The notes under the pieces are model-generated. The model made no database searches. It saw only the letters and a program-made list of their open reading frames with translations, and was not told the origin of the DNA. This document shows positions 23,066 to 31,750 of a stretch of DNA of 59,385 nt, in pieces. The position numbers and the translations under genes are program-made. The stretch lies in the NCBI GenBank assembly GCA_040905965.1, contig JBBDQP010000007.1:1-59385 (forward strand), written 5' to 3'. Numbering within the stretch: the first letter of the stretch is position 1; each line of letters starts with the position of its first letter. Source of the DNA: DATHWB01 sp040905965. Lineage in GTDB: Bacteria; Actinomycetota; Acidimicrobiia; Spongiisociales; ZC4RG35.

Positions 23066-23584
23066 ATGGGAGGACGCTTTTCATTGATGGTCGCCAGTCT
23101 CTTGGCGCTGAGCGTTGCGGCGTGCGGTACCGACACACTCGATCATCCTCCAGGCGTTGCTGAAGTCGCGACCATGACCGCCGACGCCGCTATGAGCATC
23201 TGCGAGGGTCGCTGTGGCGACAAGATGGTGTACGTCGTCGACGTGCTGAGAGATTTCGGTACACCCGCAGGCAAGGAACAGCCGATGCCTTCAGCTGTCC
23301 GGTCGGCTATTGCCCAGGCGCTGCCCGGAGCGGTCTTCGTTGCGCAGGCCGACCTGGCTGACCTGTTCGACGACGATTTCCTCGTCGACGGTGGTGACGG
23401 AGTCCTCGTCCAAGTTGGAGCGGTGCAGGACCTTGGTAGCAGCGTGGTGGGGATCAACGCGTACGTGACGACCGCGCGTGACGGGGCGTACGGAGAAACC
23501 TTCGCGTACGCCTGGGACGGATCCGGCTGGATACCGGCCACTTCGGATGCGACCGACGTCCCCTTGACCACGGTGGTTTCCTAA
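23066..23584 (+). CDS. Lipoprotein of unknown function
   Basis: 172 residues with a lipoprotein signal peptide and lipobox (LLALSVAACGTD). The mature part has a Cys pair (SICEGRCGD), then a mixed alpha/beta pattern ending TFAYAWDGSGWIPATSD, which suggests a small periplasmic domain. A GGAGAGG ribosome site precedes ATG 23066. I do not recognise the family. It begins just beyond repeat copy B and ends 47 bp before the IS110 transposase stop. Confidence 0.75.
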   Translation: MGGRFSLMVASLLALSVAACGTDTLDHPPGVAEVATMTADAAMSICEGRCGDKMVYVVDVLRDFGTPAGKEQPMPSAVRSAIAQALPGAVFVAQADLADLFDDDFLVDGGDGVLVQVGAVQDLGSSVVGINAYVTTARDGAYGETFAYAWDGSGWIPATSDATDVPLTTVVS

Positions 23585-23631
23585 CCGCGTCGCCACCCGC
23601 CGCGGAGCGCAGATGCGGTTGCTGGGCGCTC

Positions 23632-24669
23632 CTATGTCAATCCGTGGTCTCGGAAGGTCTTCCAGACTTGGCGGGCGACATGTCGTTTGGCGGCTCTGAT
23701 AGTCCGTTTGCGGAGTGCGTCCTTGTTCTCAGGGTTGTGTCTGGAAGCGAAATCAGCGGCGTCTCCACCGTTGCGAAGCTGGGTTACGACAATGGTGTGC
23801 AGGGCCCGGTTGACCTGGCGGTTCCCTCCCCGGTTCAACCGGTGAAACTGCTGTCTGCCCGACGACGCGTCTAACGGGGCCGCCCCCGACCAGGCAGCGA
23901 ACTTGGCGTCAGTAGCGAACCCGTCGATCCCGGCGGTCTCGGCGATGATCTGACAAGCCGTCACCAGGCCACACCCGAAGAACCGTTCAACCAGCGCATG
24001 ACCCACCGGTGGCAACGCTTCCTGCATCCGTTCTTCCAACGCCTTGATCTCTCCGATCCGGACAATGCAGGTCTCGACGATCTGTCCGATCAGTTCCAAC
24101 AGGGCCTGATCGAACCCCGTCGGGTCCTCAGCGTCGAACTGGGTGAACCGGCGGAGGCCACGAACGGTGCGGAGCCGGCTGGCGGTAGCGGACCGGTCCG
24201 GGTCCAGTTCGGTCACAAACGCCCGCAACTGGTTGATATCAGCGGTCTGCTGAGTCACCAACTGTTCCCGCCGGACCGTCAAAATCCGGATGATCTCCGA
24301 ATCAGGAGTGTCCGCCCACCGGTGGCCTTCACCGGCAGCAGCTGCCCGAGCGATCGCCCTGGCATCCCCCGGATCAGTCTTCGACCGGCCCTCAGCCTTA
24401 CGCCGTTCCGCCGTCAACCGGGTCGGGATCTCCCGCACCTCGAACCCCAACCCGTCCAGGATCCGGGTCAACGACACCCCATACCCAGACGCCCCCTCAA
24501 TCCCAACCGTCACCACCTGAAACTCGGTCGCCAGCTCAGCCAGCCGCGCCCAACCGGTCAAAGTGTTCGGGACCGTCACCGCCCCCAACTCCCGGCCGAT
24601 CTCATCCACCACAGCCGCGCTGATCGTGTCCAAATGCGGATCACATCCCATCGTCGTTACCGTGTCCAT
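23632..24669 (-). mobile_element. IS110-family transposase (bridge-RNA-type recombinase)
   Basis: About 345 residues. The N-terminal DEDD/RuvC-like domain shows GCDPHLDTISAAVVD (Asp), VGIEGASGYG (Glu) and KTDPGDARAIA (Asp pair). The C-terminal Tnp_20 domain has the helix-hairpin segment VERFFGCGLVTACQIIAETAGI and AAWSGAAPLDASSGRQQFHR with the conserved Ser. ATG 24669 is preferred to the upstream start. The protein looks intact. IS110 elements lack usual terminal inverted repeats; the long non-coding end lies upstream of the gene, to the right here. Confidence 0.93.
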
Positions 24670-24930
24670 CACGGTCACCTCCACCACTCGATCGATACGT
24701 GTGCACGGGGTGAACCACCAACGCGGACAGTCCTTTGTCGAGGCACTATTCGGCTCAGGCACCTATCAGGTCACGCGTTGACGGGAACCGGCCCCCGGAT
24801 GGACAAGCCCAGCAAGAGTCACACCCCACACAGGGTGGACAAGGGGGGGAAGAGTCACATCCGGGGGCCGGTCACCCACCACCACACCATGACACAAAGG
24901 GGGGGGTCGTGACCGACGACCGCAGTCTCC
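24670..24930 (-). ncRNA. IS110 non-coding end, candidate bridge RNA region
   Basis: In the IS110 group the end upstream of the transposase encodes a structured bridge RNA that pairs with donor and target DNA. This ~260-bp gene-free stretch has a 15-bp perfect inverted repeat (24787-24801 and 24858-24872). Inside it is a direct repeat of the form TGGACAAG-(8 or 9 nt)-AGAGTCACA at 24800-24823 and 24836-24859. The boundaries and transcript are guesses. Confidence 0.4.
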
Positions 24931-25024
24931 TCGGTCACGGTTGCGCCGCTGATCGTGCTGGCCGGGTTCTTCGTCATCGCCACGGGGTTCCCTGCCCCCG
25001 ATCTGCGTCGAAAGGGACCGCGGA
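24931..25024. other. Intergenic, right of the IS110 element
   Basis: A short sequence between the IS end and the TetR stop. A plus-strand frame shows a hydrophobic segment (VTVAPLIVLAGFFVIAT) that could be the residue of a disrupted gene; not enough remains to call it. Confidence 0.3.
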
Positions 25025-25702
25025 CTATCCCGCCCGGCGGTACGTCTCGAGTGCGTCGAGGATCAGGTCGAGGCCGAACTCGAACTCGTCGGAGTAGCTG
25101 TAACCGTCCCCGTACTCGGCGACCATCTCGGCCAGGTGGGGAAAGACCTGGTCGGCGTCGTCAGGGTTCGGCTCGTCGGGTGCTGGGGTCACCGCATCCG
25201 GATCTGGAGCGGTGTAGCTCGTCTCCTGGACGACGAACCCGTAGATGTAGCTGTCCAAGAGCATGAAGGCGTGTGCAGTCATCTGGAGGGAGAACCCGCC
25301 GACCCGGAGGCTCCCTATCACTGCGTCGACATACCGCAGCGTGGCGGGCCCCATCGTTGAAGTCGATTCCATCATCCCGATCGCCCAGGGGTGACTCGTC
25401 AGGACCCGCCGGGCCGAGAGGGCGCGTTGGCGCATGGCCGTGCGCCAGTCGCCGCCGGCCGGGGGCAACTCGATCTCGCCGAAGGCCAGGTCGACGATCC
25501 CGTGGAGCACGTCTTCCTTGTCTGCGACGTGCTTGTACAGCGACATCGCCTCGACCCCCAACCGCCCACCCAGGCGCCGCATGGTCAGCGACTCCAGCCC
25601 GCCCTCGTCGGCGATGGCGATCGCAGCGCGCAGGATTCGCTCGCGGCTGAGTGGTGGGCGCGTGCCTGGTTTCGGTGTGTGCTCTGAGATCTCTTCCGCC
25701 AT
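25025..25702 (-). CDS. TetR/AcrR-family regulator
   Basis: 225 residues. The N-terminal HTH reads RERILRAAIAIADEGGLESLTMRRLGGRLGVEAMSLYKHVADKEDVL, a typical TetR_N with the Y-K-H motif. The C-terminal ligand domain fits TetR_C (AFMLLDSYIYGFVVQE). It is divergent from the DUF6326 gene with paired TTACTAAGTA sites between, so it most likely represses itself and that membrane protein. The inducer is unknown. Confidence 0.92.
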   Translation of the reverse strand: MAEEISEHTPKPGTRPPLSRERILRAAIAIADEGGLESLTMRRLGGRLGVEAMSLYKHVADKEDVLHGIVDLAFGEIELPPAGGDWRTAMRQRALSARRVLTSHPWAIGMMESTSTMGPATLRYVDAVIGSLRVGGFSLQMTAHAFMLLDSYIYGFVVQETSYTAPDPDAVTPAPDEPNPDDADQVFPHLAEMVAEYGDGYSYSDEFEFGLDLILDALETYRRAG

Positions 25703-25716
25703 GTCGCTTGCAAGCT

Positions 25717-25759
25717 TACTAAGTAGACGCTAGCGTCACCAGGCAAGGTTACTAAGTAA
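25717..25759. promoter_or_regulatory. Paired TetR operator candidates
   Basis: TTACTAAGTA occurs at 25717-25726 and as the full palindrome TTACTAAGTAA at 25749-25759. Between them GACGCTAGCGTC (25726-25737) is a perfect 12-bp palindrome. All lie between the divergent TetR and DUF6326 starts. Confidence 0.6.
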
Positions 25760-25781
25760 GCCAACCAGAAGTGAGAGCGAA

Positions 25782-26273
25782 ATGACGAACAAGACAAGAG
25801 CGAGCCGAGAGAAGGGCCATCTGGAGGATCAGCCGGTGCCGGTGCGCACCAAGTTGTCCGTGCTGTGGATCACGGTGATGTTCCTGTACGTGTACGTGGA
25901 CATCTTCGGCTTCTACCTGCCGGGGACGATCGAGGACATCCTGGTGGGACGGGTGTGGGAGTTCGACATCAGCCAAGGCTGGGTGTTCGGCGCATTGGCG
26001 CTCATGGCAATCCCGGCGCTCATGGTGTTCCTGTCTCTGGCGCTGCCCGCGCGTATGGCCCGCTGGTCCAACCTGGTGATCGGGGGGCTCTACATCCCGG
26101 TCTCGCTTTTCAACCTTATCGACGCGACGTGGGCGCATTACTGGCTGGGGGCGATCATCGAGGTCGGGTTGTTGGTGCTCGTCGTTCGGTCTGCCTGGCT
26201 GTGGCCGAGGGTCACGGATCGCGCGGATCGGGCGGAAAACCACACCGCAACACCGGTGCCAGCGGGGCGCTGA
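25782..26273 (+). CDS. DUF6326-family membrane protein
   Basis: 163 residues with four predicted helices: LSVLWITVMFLYVYVDIFGFYL, VFGALALMAIPALMVFLSLAL, LVIGGLYIPVSLFNLI and YWLGAIIEVGLLVLVVRSA. The Y-x-D in helix 1, the P-A-x-x-x-x-W-x-N loop and the overall pattern match the DUF6326 family. It has polar, charged ends. It is divergent from a TetR gene and is probably its target. The molecular role is unknown. Confidence 0.8.
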   Translation: MTNKTRASREKGHLEDQPVPVRTKLSVLWITVMFLYVYVDIFGFYLPGTIEDILVGRVWEFDISQGWVFGALALMAIPALMVFLSLALPARMARWSNLVIGGLYIPVSLFNLIDATWAHYWLGAIIEVGLLVLVVRSAWLWPRVTDRADRAENHTATPVPAGR

Positions 26274-26369
26274 GGTCCGGACGCTGACGACCCGACCCAA
26301 GTGATCGAACTCGCTCAAGTCATCCCGGACGGCTTGTGGCCTCTGGCCGCGGGCTGAGGATCACGCCGG

Positions 26370-27296
26370 TCAAACAGGAGTCTCCCGCCCCGGATCGCGT
26401 CTGACCGGTGGGTCGGTGCAGGGATGATCCTCCATTTCTAGTGTGGTGTGGGTGATGTTGAACCGGCGATCCAGCATCTGTCGGATCTCCTCGGCGATCG
26501 ACTGCGCCTGTTCGAGAGTGGAGGTTTTGGCGGCGACAACGTGTGCGGAGAGTGCGATCGTGTCGGAGGCAAGGTGCCAGATGTGGAGGTGATGGGTGCT
26601 TTCCACGCCTTCCACCGCGACGATCCCAGCCGTGATGTCGTCGACGTCGAGGTCCCGCGGCGTGCCTTCCATGAGGATGTGGGTGGTGGCCAGAAGGATG
26701 CGTGCCCCCGACCACACCAGCAGTGCTGCCAGCAGCAGCGACACCGCCGAATCGGCCCATCTGACTCCTGCCAAGCTTGCGGCGGCGGCAATGAGAACCC
26801 CAACAGAGCCGGCAGAGTCAGTCCCCATGTGCATGAAGGCCGCTCGCATGCTCAGGCTCTGTGTCCGGGAGCCGGCGAGCGCGACGAGGCTCCCCACGTT
26901 GACGGCCATGCCGAGAAGCGCCACCGTGAGCATGCCTCCTGCTGCGACCTCCGGGGGGTCGCTCAACCGGGAGCCGGCCTCTGCCACGATCCAACCGGCG
27001 CTGGCGAGGAGGATGATCCCCGTGGCCTGGGCGGCCAGCACATCCGCCCGCTGAAGCCCGTAGCTGTGCCGTGGTGAGGGTTCCCGACTCAGAAGCCGTT
27101 GGGCCGTCAGCGCGAGGGCGAGTCCAGTCACATCGGACACCATGTGGGTGGCGTCTGCCAGCAATGCCAGCGAACCGAACACGATGCCACCGACGATCTC
27201 GGCGACCATGAGAACAAAGTTGACTCCCAACACCCATGTCAGGATCCGGGTCCGTTCGAGGCGCTGATCGTCAAGGAGCCGGATGTTGTCTTTCAT
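26370..27296 (-). CDS. Cation diffusion facilitator (CzcD-like metal exporter)
   Basis: 308 residues with six helices and a C-terminal cytoplasmic domain. Metal-site motifs H-x-x-x-D appear in helix 2 (ADATHMVSDVTG) and helix 5 (MHMGTDSAGS), as in Zn/Cd/Co exporters. The C-terminal domain includes HHLHIWHLASDTIALSAHV, the usual regulatory metal region, and ends at HTTLEMED. It uses the proton gradient to export divalent metal. ATG 27296 is chosen; ATG 27320 is an alternative. It is divergent from trkH. Confidence 0.92.
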   Translation of the reverse strand: MKDNIRLLDDQRLERTRILTWVLGVNFVLMVAEIVGGIVFGSLALLADATHMVSDVTGLALALTAQRLLSREPSPRHSYGLQRADVLAAQATGIILLASAGWIVAEAGSRLSDPPEVAAGGMLTVALLGMAVNVGSLVALAGSRTQSLSMRAAFMHMGTDSAGSVGVLIAAAASLAGVRWADSAVSLLLAALLVWSGARILLATTHILMEGTPRDLDVDDITAGIVAVEGVESTHHLHIWHLASDTIALSAHVVAAKTSTLEQAQSIAEEIRQMLDRRFNITHTTLEMEDHPCTDPPVRRDPGRETPV

Positions 27297-27497
27297 TCGT
27301 TCAGATCCGCTCGAAATCATCGCGGAGGCGTCGGGCTTGCACCTTACAGCCGGCCAGAAGCAGCCGGAGAGCATGATTGAGGCGTAGAATTGCCGATTCG
27401 TCGCGGTATTCGCGTTATTCAAGGAGTCGCTGGTGGCGGACTGTCGTTCCGGTCGTGCGGTGCTCAGATCATCCCGCTCCGCCCCCTGGATCAGGAC

Positions 27498-28985
27498 GTG
27501 ATCGAACGACTTCGCCCGGCTGTTCGGGACCAGTCGGTGCTGCTCACCGTCGCCTTCGTCATCGGCGCCGCGACGACCGCCGTCGGGGCCGTGATGACCG
27601 TTCCAATGATGGTCTCGGTGTTCTATGCGGAATGGGACAGTGCTTTCGGCATCGGCCTCGCGGCTGCGGTGACCATCGCGACCGGGTTGGTGCTGTGGCA
27701 CGTCGTTGGGCGATCGGGACCGATCGGCGTGAGAGAGGGTTTCGCGACCGTCGGTGCCACGTGGTTCGTGCTGTCGATGTTCGGGACGCTGCCCTATCTC
27801 TTCACTGGCTCGATTGTGGGGCCTACCGATGCGTTCTTCGAGTCGGCATCGGGTTTCACCACGACCGGAGCATCGATTTTGACCGATCCGGGGCAGCTGT
27901 CGCTGGGAATCGGGGTGTGGCGGGGCCTCACGCAGTGGATGGGAGGGATGGGGATCATCGTGCTGTCAGTGGCGATCCTGCCCCTTCTTGGGACGGGAGG
28001 GGTTCAACTCGCTCGGGCTGAGTCACCCGGCCACAGCCCGGACCGGCTCACACCCCGCTTCCAGGAGACAGCCAAACGTCTTTGGCTCGTGTACGTCGGC
28101 TTCACCGTTCTACTGATCGTCCTTCTCGCCCTGGGAGAGATGACGGCGTATCAGTCGGTCGTTCATGCGCTCACAACGATGTCGACGGGTGGGTTCGGCA
28201 CGGAGGCAACGTCGATCTCGCTATTCAGCGGTTACACGCAGTGGGTGATCACGATCTTCATGTTCCTCGCCGGTGCGAGTTTCGCCCTCCATTTTCGGGC
28301 GCTCCGTAAACCCGTCGAGTATCTCCGCGACGCTGAGCTCCGTCTCTACACCGCGATCATCGTTGTGGCCGTGGTCGTCGTGGTGGGTGGCCTGCTGCGC
28401 GACACCTCGCTCTCTGACGCGGTGAGAGATGCTGCCTTCAGCGTTGTATCGATCGTGACGACGACAGGTTTCGCTACGGTCGATTTCGGATCGTGGCGTC
28501 CGGCGTTGCAGATCCTGATCGTGGGACTGATGTTCCTGGGTGGAATGGCCGGCTCGACTGCCGGGTCCGTCAAGACATTCAGGGTGGGGGTTCTCTCGAA
28601 GGCCGGATCTACCGATCTGCGGCGAATCGTCCATCCACGCGGAGTTTTTCCGGTCCGCTTCGGCACCACTTCGGTTCCGGACAAGGTGGTCGAGTCGGTC
28701 CAATCCTTCTTCTTGTTCTACATGCTCCTCTTCGTGTCCGGGACATTCCTGCTCACATTCATCGACGCGAATGTCACTGAACGGCTCGATCTCGTGACCG
28801 CGGCCTCGGCGGTCGCCTCGTCCCTCGGAAACATCGGGCCGGGTCTGGGTGAGGTCGGTCCCACCGGTACGTATGCCGCCATTCCCGGACTGGGTAAATG
28901 GCTGCTGGCGGACCTGATGATCATTGGTCGACTCGAGATCTTTCCGGTCCTCTTGCTGTTCACGCGAGACCTCTGGCACCGCTGA
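27498..28985 (+). CDS. trkH: TrkH-family potassium uptake protein
   Basis: About 495 residues with the four-fold repeated M-P-M architecture. All four filter-type loops are seen: ASGFTTTGASI, TTMSTGGFGTE, VTTTGFATVDF and SSLGNIGPGLGEVG, each with the key Gly. The QWMGGMGIIVLSVAILP segment after the first repeat is diagnostic. It takes up K+ together with a cytoplasmic TrkA, which is not nearby. GTG 27498 is my preferred start; an in-frame TTG at 27390 adds a poor Arg-rich leader. Confidence 0.92.
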   Translation: MIERLRPAVRDQSVLLTVAFVIGAATTAVGAVMTVPMMVSVFYAEWDSAFGIGLAAAVTIATGLVLWHVVGRSGPIGVREGFATVGATWFVLSMFGTLPYLFTGSIVGPTDAFFESASGFTTTGASILTDPGQLSLGIGVWRGLTQWMGGMGIIVLSVAILPLLGTGGVQLARAESPGHSPDRLTPRFQETAKRLWLVYVGFTVLLIVLLALGEMTAYQSVVHALTTMSTGGFGTEATSISLFSGYTQWVITIFMFLAGASFALHFRALRKPVEYLRDAELRLYTAIIVVAVVVVVGGLLRDTSLSDAVRDAAFSVVSIVTTTGFATVDFGSWRPALQILIVGLMFLGGMAGSTAGSVKTFRVGVLSKAGSTDLRRIVHPRGVFPVRFGTTSVPDKVVESVQSFFLFYMLLFVSGTFLLTFIDANVTERLDLVTAASAVASSLGNIGPGLGEVGPTGTYAAIPGLGKWLLADLMIIGRLEIFPVLLLFTRDLWHR

Positions 28986-28999
28986 CCACGAGGTGGCCG

Positions 29000-30028
29000 C
29001 TACGACCCGTCCAGCGACCAAATCCGGCCCTCGGGCCAGAACGAATCGAAATCGCGGGGGAAGACGGTGAAGCCGGGAATAGGCGGTAGCAACTCGCCGG
29101 CCAGCTCTCCTTCCAGACCCGTTCCTCTCACCGGATCCCACACGGTGCCGGTCTCGAGATCGATCAACTCGCCGTCGACCCGTTCCAGCGTGAGTGTCTG
29201 TCCATTCACCTGGCGGGCGAACACTGTCCAGCCACCCAGGTTCTCGGGATCGACGACCACGGCGATCTCGACTCCGTTCACCACGTCGTTGACGACTTCG
29301 ACGTCGCGGAGTTCATCGAACGGGTAGCCGACCGTCTCGTCGTCGAGTTCAACTACCAGGACCATGTCGGTGAGTCGATATGACGACGGTTCCCCAGGAG
29401 CGTCCAGGGCCAGGGTCTCAGGATTGCGCTCGAGCCATGTCGTCCATGACGTCAACGTGGACGGAACGCGTTCGAGCCGGGTGCCGGCCAGCGGTCCGAG
29501 GATCGCCTCGCCCAGCGGCTGGGACCAGATGCTGCCGGTCCCGTGGTCGTACCAGGTCATGGCGTTCTGCCACAGATGCCCCTGGTTGCCGAACACGAGG
29601 GTCTCGCCGTCGACGACTCGACTGTGGGCCATCGCCGTACCGCACAACGGACACCACGTCACCAGGATCGGCTTCCCGGCGAGCTCATCTATGACCATCT
29701 CCCGGAAGTTCAGATGGACGATGGGATACGCCTTGGCCTCGCCATCGAGGCTCACTCCGAGGACGAGCGTCGACGGTGTCCAGCCGCTCTCCGATGCTGT
29801 GACGAAGCTCGGGTCGTAGATCGGTCGAATCGTGTCGCGGTCCAGGATGGGTCGATATCCACTGGGGGTTTGCTCACCGGCGCGCACTGGGTCGTAGAGG
29901 GGACCGACCGCCGAATCGGACGTCGCAGAGGGATCGGTGGCCGACGTGTCGCTGTTCGGTTGGGCGACCAGGACGGTGATGGCGCCCACTGCCAGGGCAA
30001 CGGTGAAGATGATCATCGTGCGGCGCAT
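29000..30028 (-). CDS. DUF3179-domain secreted protein (1)
   Basis: 342 residues with an N-terminal signal anchor (MIIFTVALAVGAITVLVAQ). The DUF3179 domain includes LGVSLDGEAKAYPIVHLNFREMV, the Cys pair VTWCPLCGTAM and FGNQGHLWQNAMTWYDHGTGSIWSQ. It is the most diverged of the three DUF3179 proteins in the window: the motif is W-C-P-L-C-G-T rather than Y-C-P-L-C-N-S. The biochemical role is unknown; the C-x-x-C suggests redox or metal binding. It follows a lipoprotein gene by 8 bp on the same strand. Confidence 0.88.
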   Translation of the reverse strand: MRRTMIIFTVALAVGAITVLVAQPNSDTSATDPSATSDSAVGPLYDPVRAGEQTPSGYRPILDRDTIRPIYDPSFVTASESGWTPSTLVLGVSLDGEAKAYPIVHLNFREMVIDELAGKPILVTWCPLCGTAMAHSRVVDGETLVFGNQGHLWQNAMTWYDHGTGSIWSQPLGEAILGPLAGTRLERVPSTLTSWTTWLERNPETLALDAPGEPSSYRLTDMVLVVELDDETVGYPFDELRDVEVVNDVVNGVEIAVVVDPENLGGWTVFARQVNGQTLTLERVDGELIDLETGTVWDPVRGTGLEGELAGELLPPIPGFTVFPRDFDSFWPEGRIWSLDGS

Positions 30029-30036
30029 ACTGTGTT

Positions 30037-30498
30037 TCAGGCTGCGGACGAGATCGGGTGCTGGTCGATGGCGACACACACCTGGGAGAACTCCCGGGTG
30101 AAGAGATCGATGCACTGGCCGACCCGAACCTCGAGATCCGTCAGCCGCCACCTGACCATCCACACGGCTTCCGACTCAGAGATGATCGTGTGTTCGGACC
30201 GGACCGTGTCGGGACCTTCGAGTTCGGCGTCGTAGAAAGCGACGAGCTCGGCAAGGCGGGCTCCCGGGTAGGCGGCCATGACGACGGTGCGCTCGGGCAT
30301 GGACAGGCTGCTGACCACCTCACCGTCGATCGGCATCGGCACCGTGATACCTTCCGGAACGCCGCCGCCCAACTGCCACGGCTCACCGGGGGATCGTGAC
30401 TGATCTTCAACCCCGGAACCGCACGACGTCAGTAGAACGGCGAGGACGATCCCGAGGAGGGTCGGTATCCGGAGGCGCGAAGCGAAAGAGTGATCCAT
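30037..30498 (-). CDS. Lipoprotein of unknown function
   Basis: 153 residues. The signal peptide ends in a lipobox (LAVLLTSCGSG). The mature part (~125 residues) reads as a small alpha/beta domain with VVMAAYPGARLAELVAFYDAEL and a later Cys pair (QCIDLF, QVCVAID). It begins divergent to the second DUF3179 gene and is 8 bp upstream of the first, so the pair is probably one transcript. No family is recognised. Confidence 0.78.
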   Translation of the reverse strand: MDHSFASRLRIPTLLGIVLAVLLTSCGSGVEDQSRSPGEPWQLGGGVPEGITVPMPIDGEVVSSLSMPERTVVMAAYPGARLAELVAFYDAELEGPDTVRSEHTIISESEAVWMVRWRLTDLEVRVGQCIDLFTREFSQVCVAIDQHPISSAA

Positions 30499-30604
30499 CT
30501 TCGAAGACAACCCGTCAGCGCGGATGGACGAACGAAGACTGTCGCCCGTCCGACGGTCGATCTTGGCCACCCCCCGGCTCGACGTTGGTGTGACGGTGGT
30601 CTTC

Positions 30605-31750
30605 GTGAGAATTGTCATGGTGCTGAGCCTTCTCGCCGTCTCTTGTTCGGCCGGCGGAACAGAAGGGGTGGCCTTCGAAACATTCGGAGTGCTGCCCGCC
30701 GGTCCGTCCGCCCTGGACGACCCGGAGCATCCTGACCTGCCAACTCCGACCATTCCGCCGGCAGACCTGGTCTCAGGGGGACCGCCTCCCGACGGGATCC
30801 CGTCGATTGACGAGCCGCGTTTTCGCAGCATCGCCGATGCTGAGCTGTCGCTCGCCGACACCGAGCCTGTGATCGTTGTGGACATCGAAGGCGACGTCAG
30901 GGCGTATCCGATTGAGATCTTGATCTGGCACGAGATCGTCAACGACGTCGTCGGGGGAGTGCCGGTGGCGGTGACGTACTGCCCGCTGTGCAACAGCGCA
31001 GTCACCTTCGAACGCCGAATCAACGGCGTCGACGTCACCTTTGGGACGTCGGGCCAGCTCTACGCCTCGGCATTGGTGATGTACGACCGGGAGACTGAGA
31101 GTCTGTGGACCCACTTCGACGGCCGCGCCATCGCCGGGGTGCTGGCCGGGCATCGTCTGGAGCCGGTCCCGTCGCCGTTGTTGGCGTGGAGCGAGTTCAA
31201 GAAGGCTCACCCCGAAGGCCAGGTGTTGAGTCGTGAAACCGGGTTCGATCGTCAATACGGCCGGAACCCCTATTACGGGTACGACAACCCCGACACCCGT
31301 CCCCGCTTTCTGCGGGGTGAAGTCGACGATCGCGCCCGTGTCAAACAGCGAGTGGTGGGAATCTCCGTCGATGGGGCCGCAGTTGCGTTTCCCCTGGAAG
31401 AAGTCAGTGGTGGTGAGGCGAAGGTGACGTCGGCAACGGTGGGGGAGATGCCGGTTGCCGTCTTCTGGGTGGCCGGACAGAACAGCGCCCTGGAGGACGC
31501 CGACACGTCCAAGGGCAGGGATGTCGGCTCTGTCGGCGTCTTCCGGCCCGAGGCGGACGGTCGAGCCTTGTCATTTCGGGCGGAGGGCCCGACATTCGTA
31601 GACGCCGAGACCTCGAGTACTTGGAACATCACCGGTCGGGCGATCTCCGGATCGTTGGAAGGAGCTCGGCTCGTCGCCGTCCCCCACCTGGACACCTTCT
31701 GGTTCGCCTGGTCGACGTATCAGCCGGAAACGACGCTGTTCGGGAGTTGA
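30605..31750 (+). CDS. DUF3179-domain lipoprotein (2)
   Basis: About 381 residues from GTG 30605, which gives a compact signal peptide with lipobox (LSLLAVSCSAG); an earlier ATG at 30524 would add a basic leader. The DUF3179 domain has IIWHEIV-type and VTYCPLCNSAVTFER motifs, FGTSGQLYASALVMYDRETESLWTHFDG and a terminal PHLDTFWFAWSTY. It is closely similar to the third copy at 53211-54446, including the acidic S-G-G-P-P-P-D-G-I-P stretch before the domain. Its last 31 bases overlap the convergent kinase gene. Confidence 0.9.
   Translation: MRIVMVLSLLAVSCSAGGTEGVAFETFGVLPAGPSALDDPEHPDLPTPTIPPADLVSGGPPPDGIPSIDEPRFRSIADAELSLADTEPVIVVDIEGDVRAYPIEILIWHEIVNDVVGGVPVAVTYCPLCNSAVTFERRINGVDVTFGTSGQLYASALVMYDRETESLWTHFDGRAIAGVLAGHRLEPVPSPLLAWSEFKKAHPEGQVLSRETGFDRQYGRNPYYGYDNPDTRPRFLRGEVDDRARVKQRVVGISVDGAAVAFPLEEVSGGEAKVTSATVGEMPVAVFWVAGQNSALEDADTSKGRDVGSVGVFRPEADGRALSFRAEGPTFVDAETSSTWNITGRAISGSLEGARLVAVPHLDTFWFAWSTYQPETTLFGS

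Noticed and set aside
24787..24872. The 15-bp inverted repeat as terminal inverted repeats of a transposon
   Set aside because: Both arms lie on the same side of the transposase, and IS110 elements do not have classical terminal inverted repeats.
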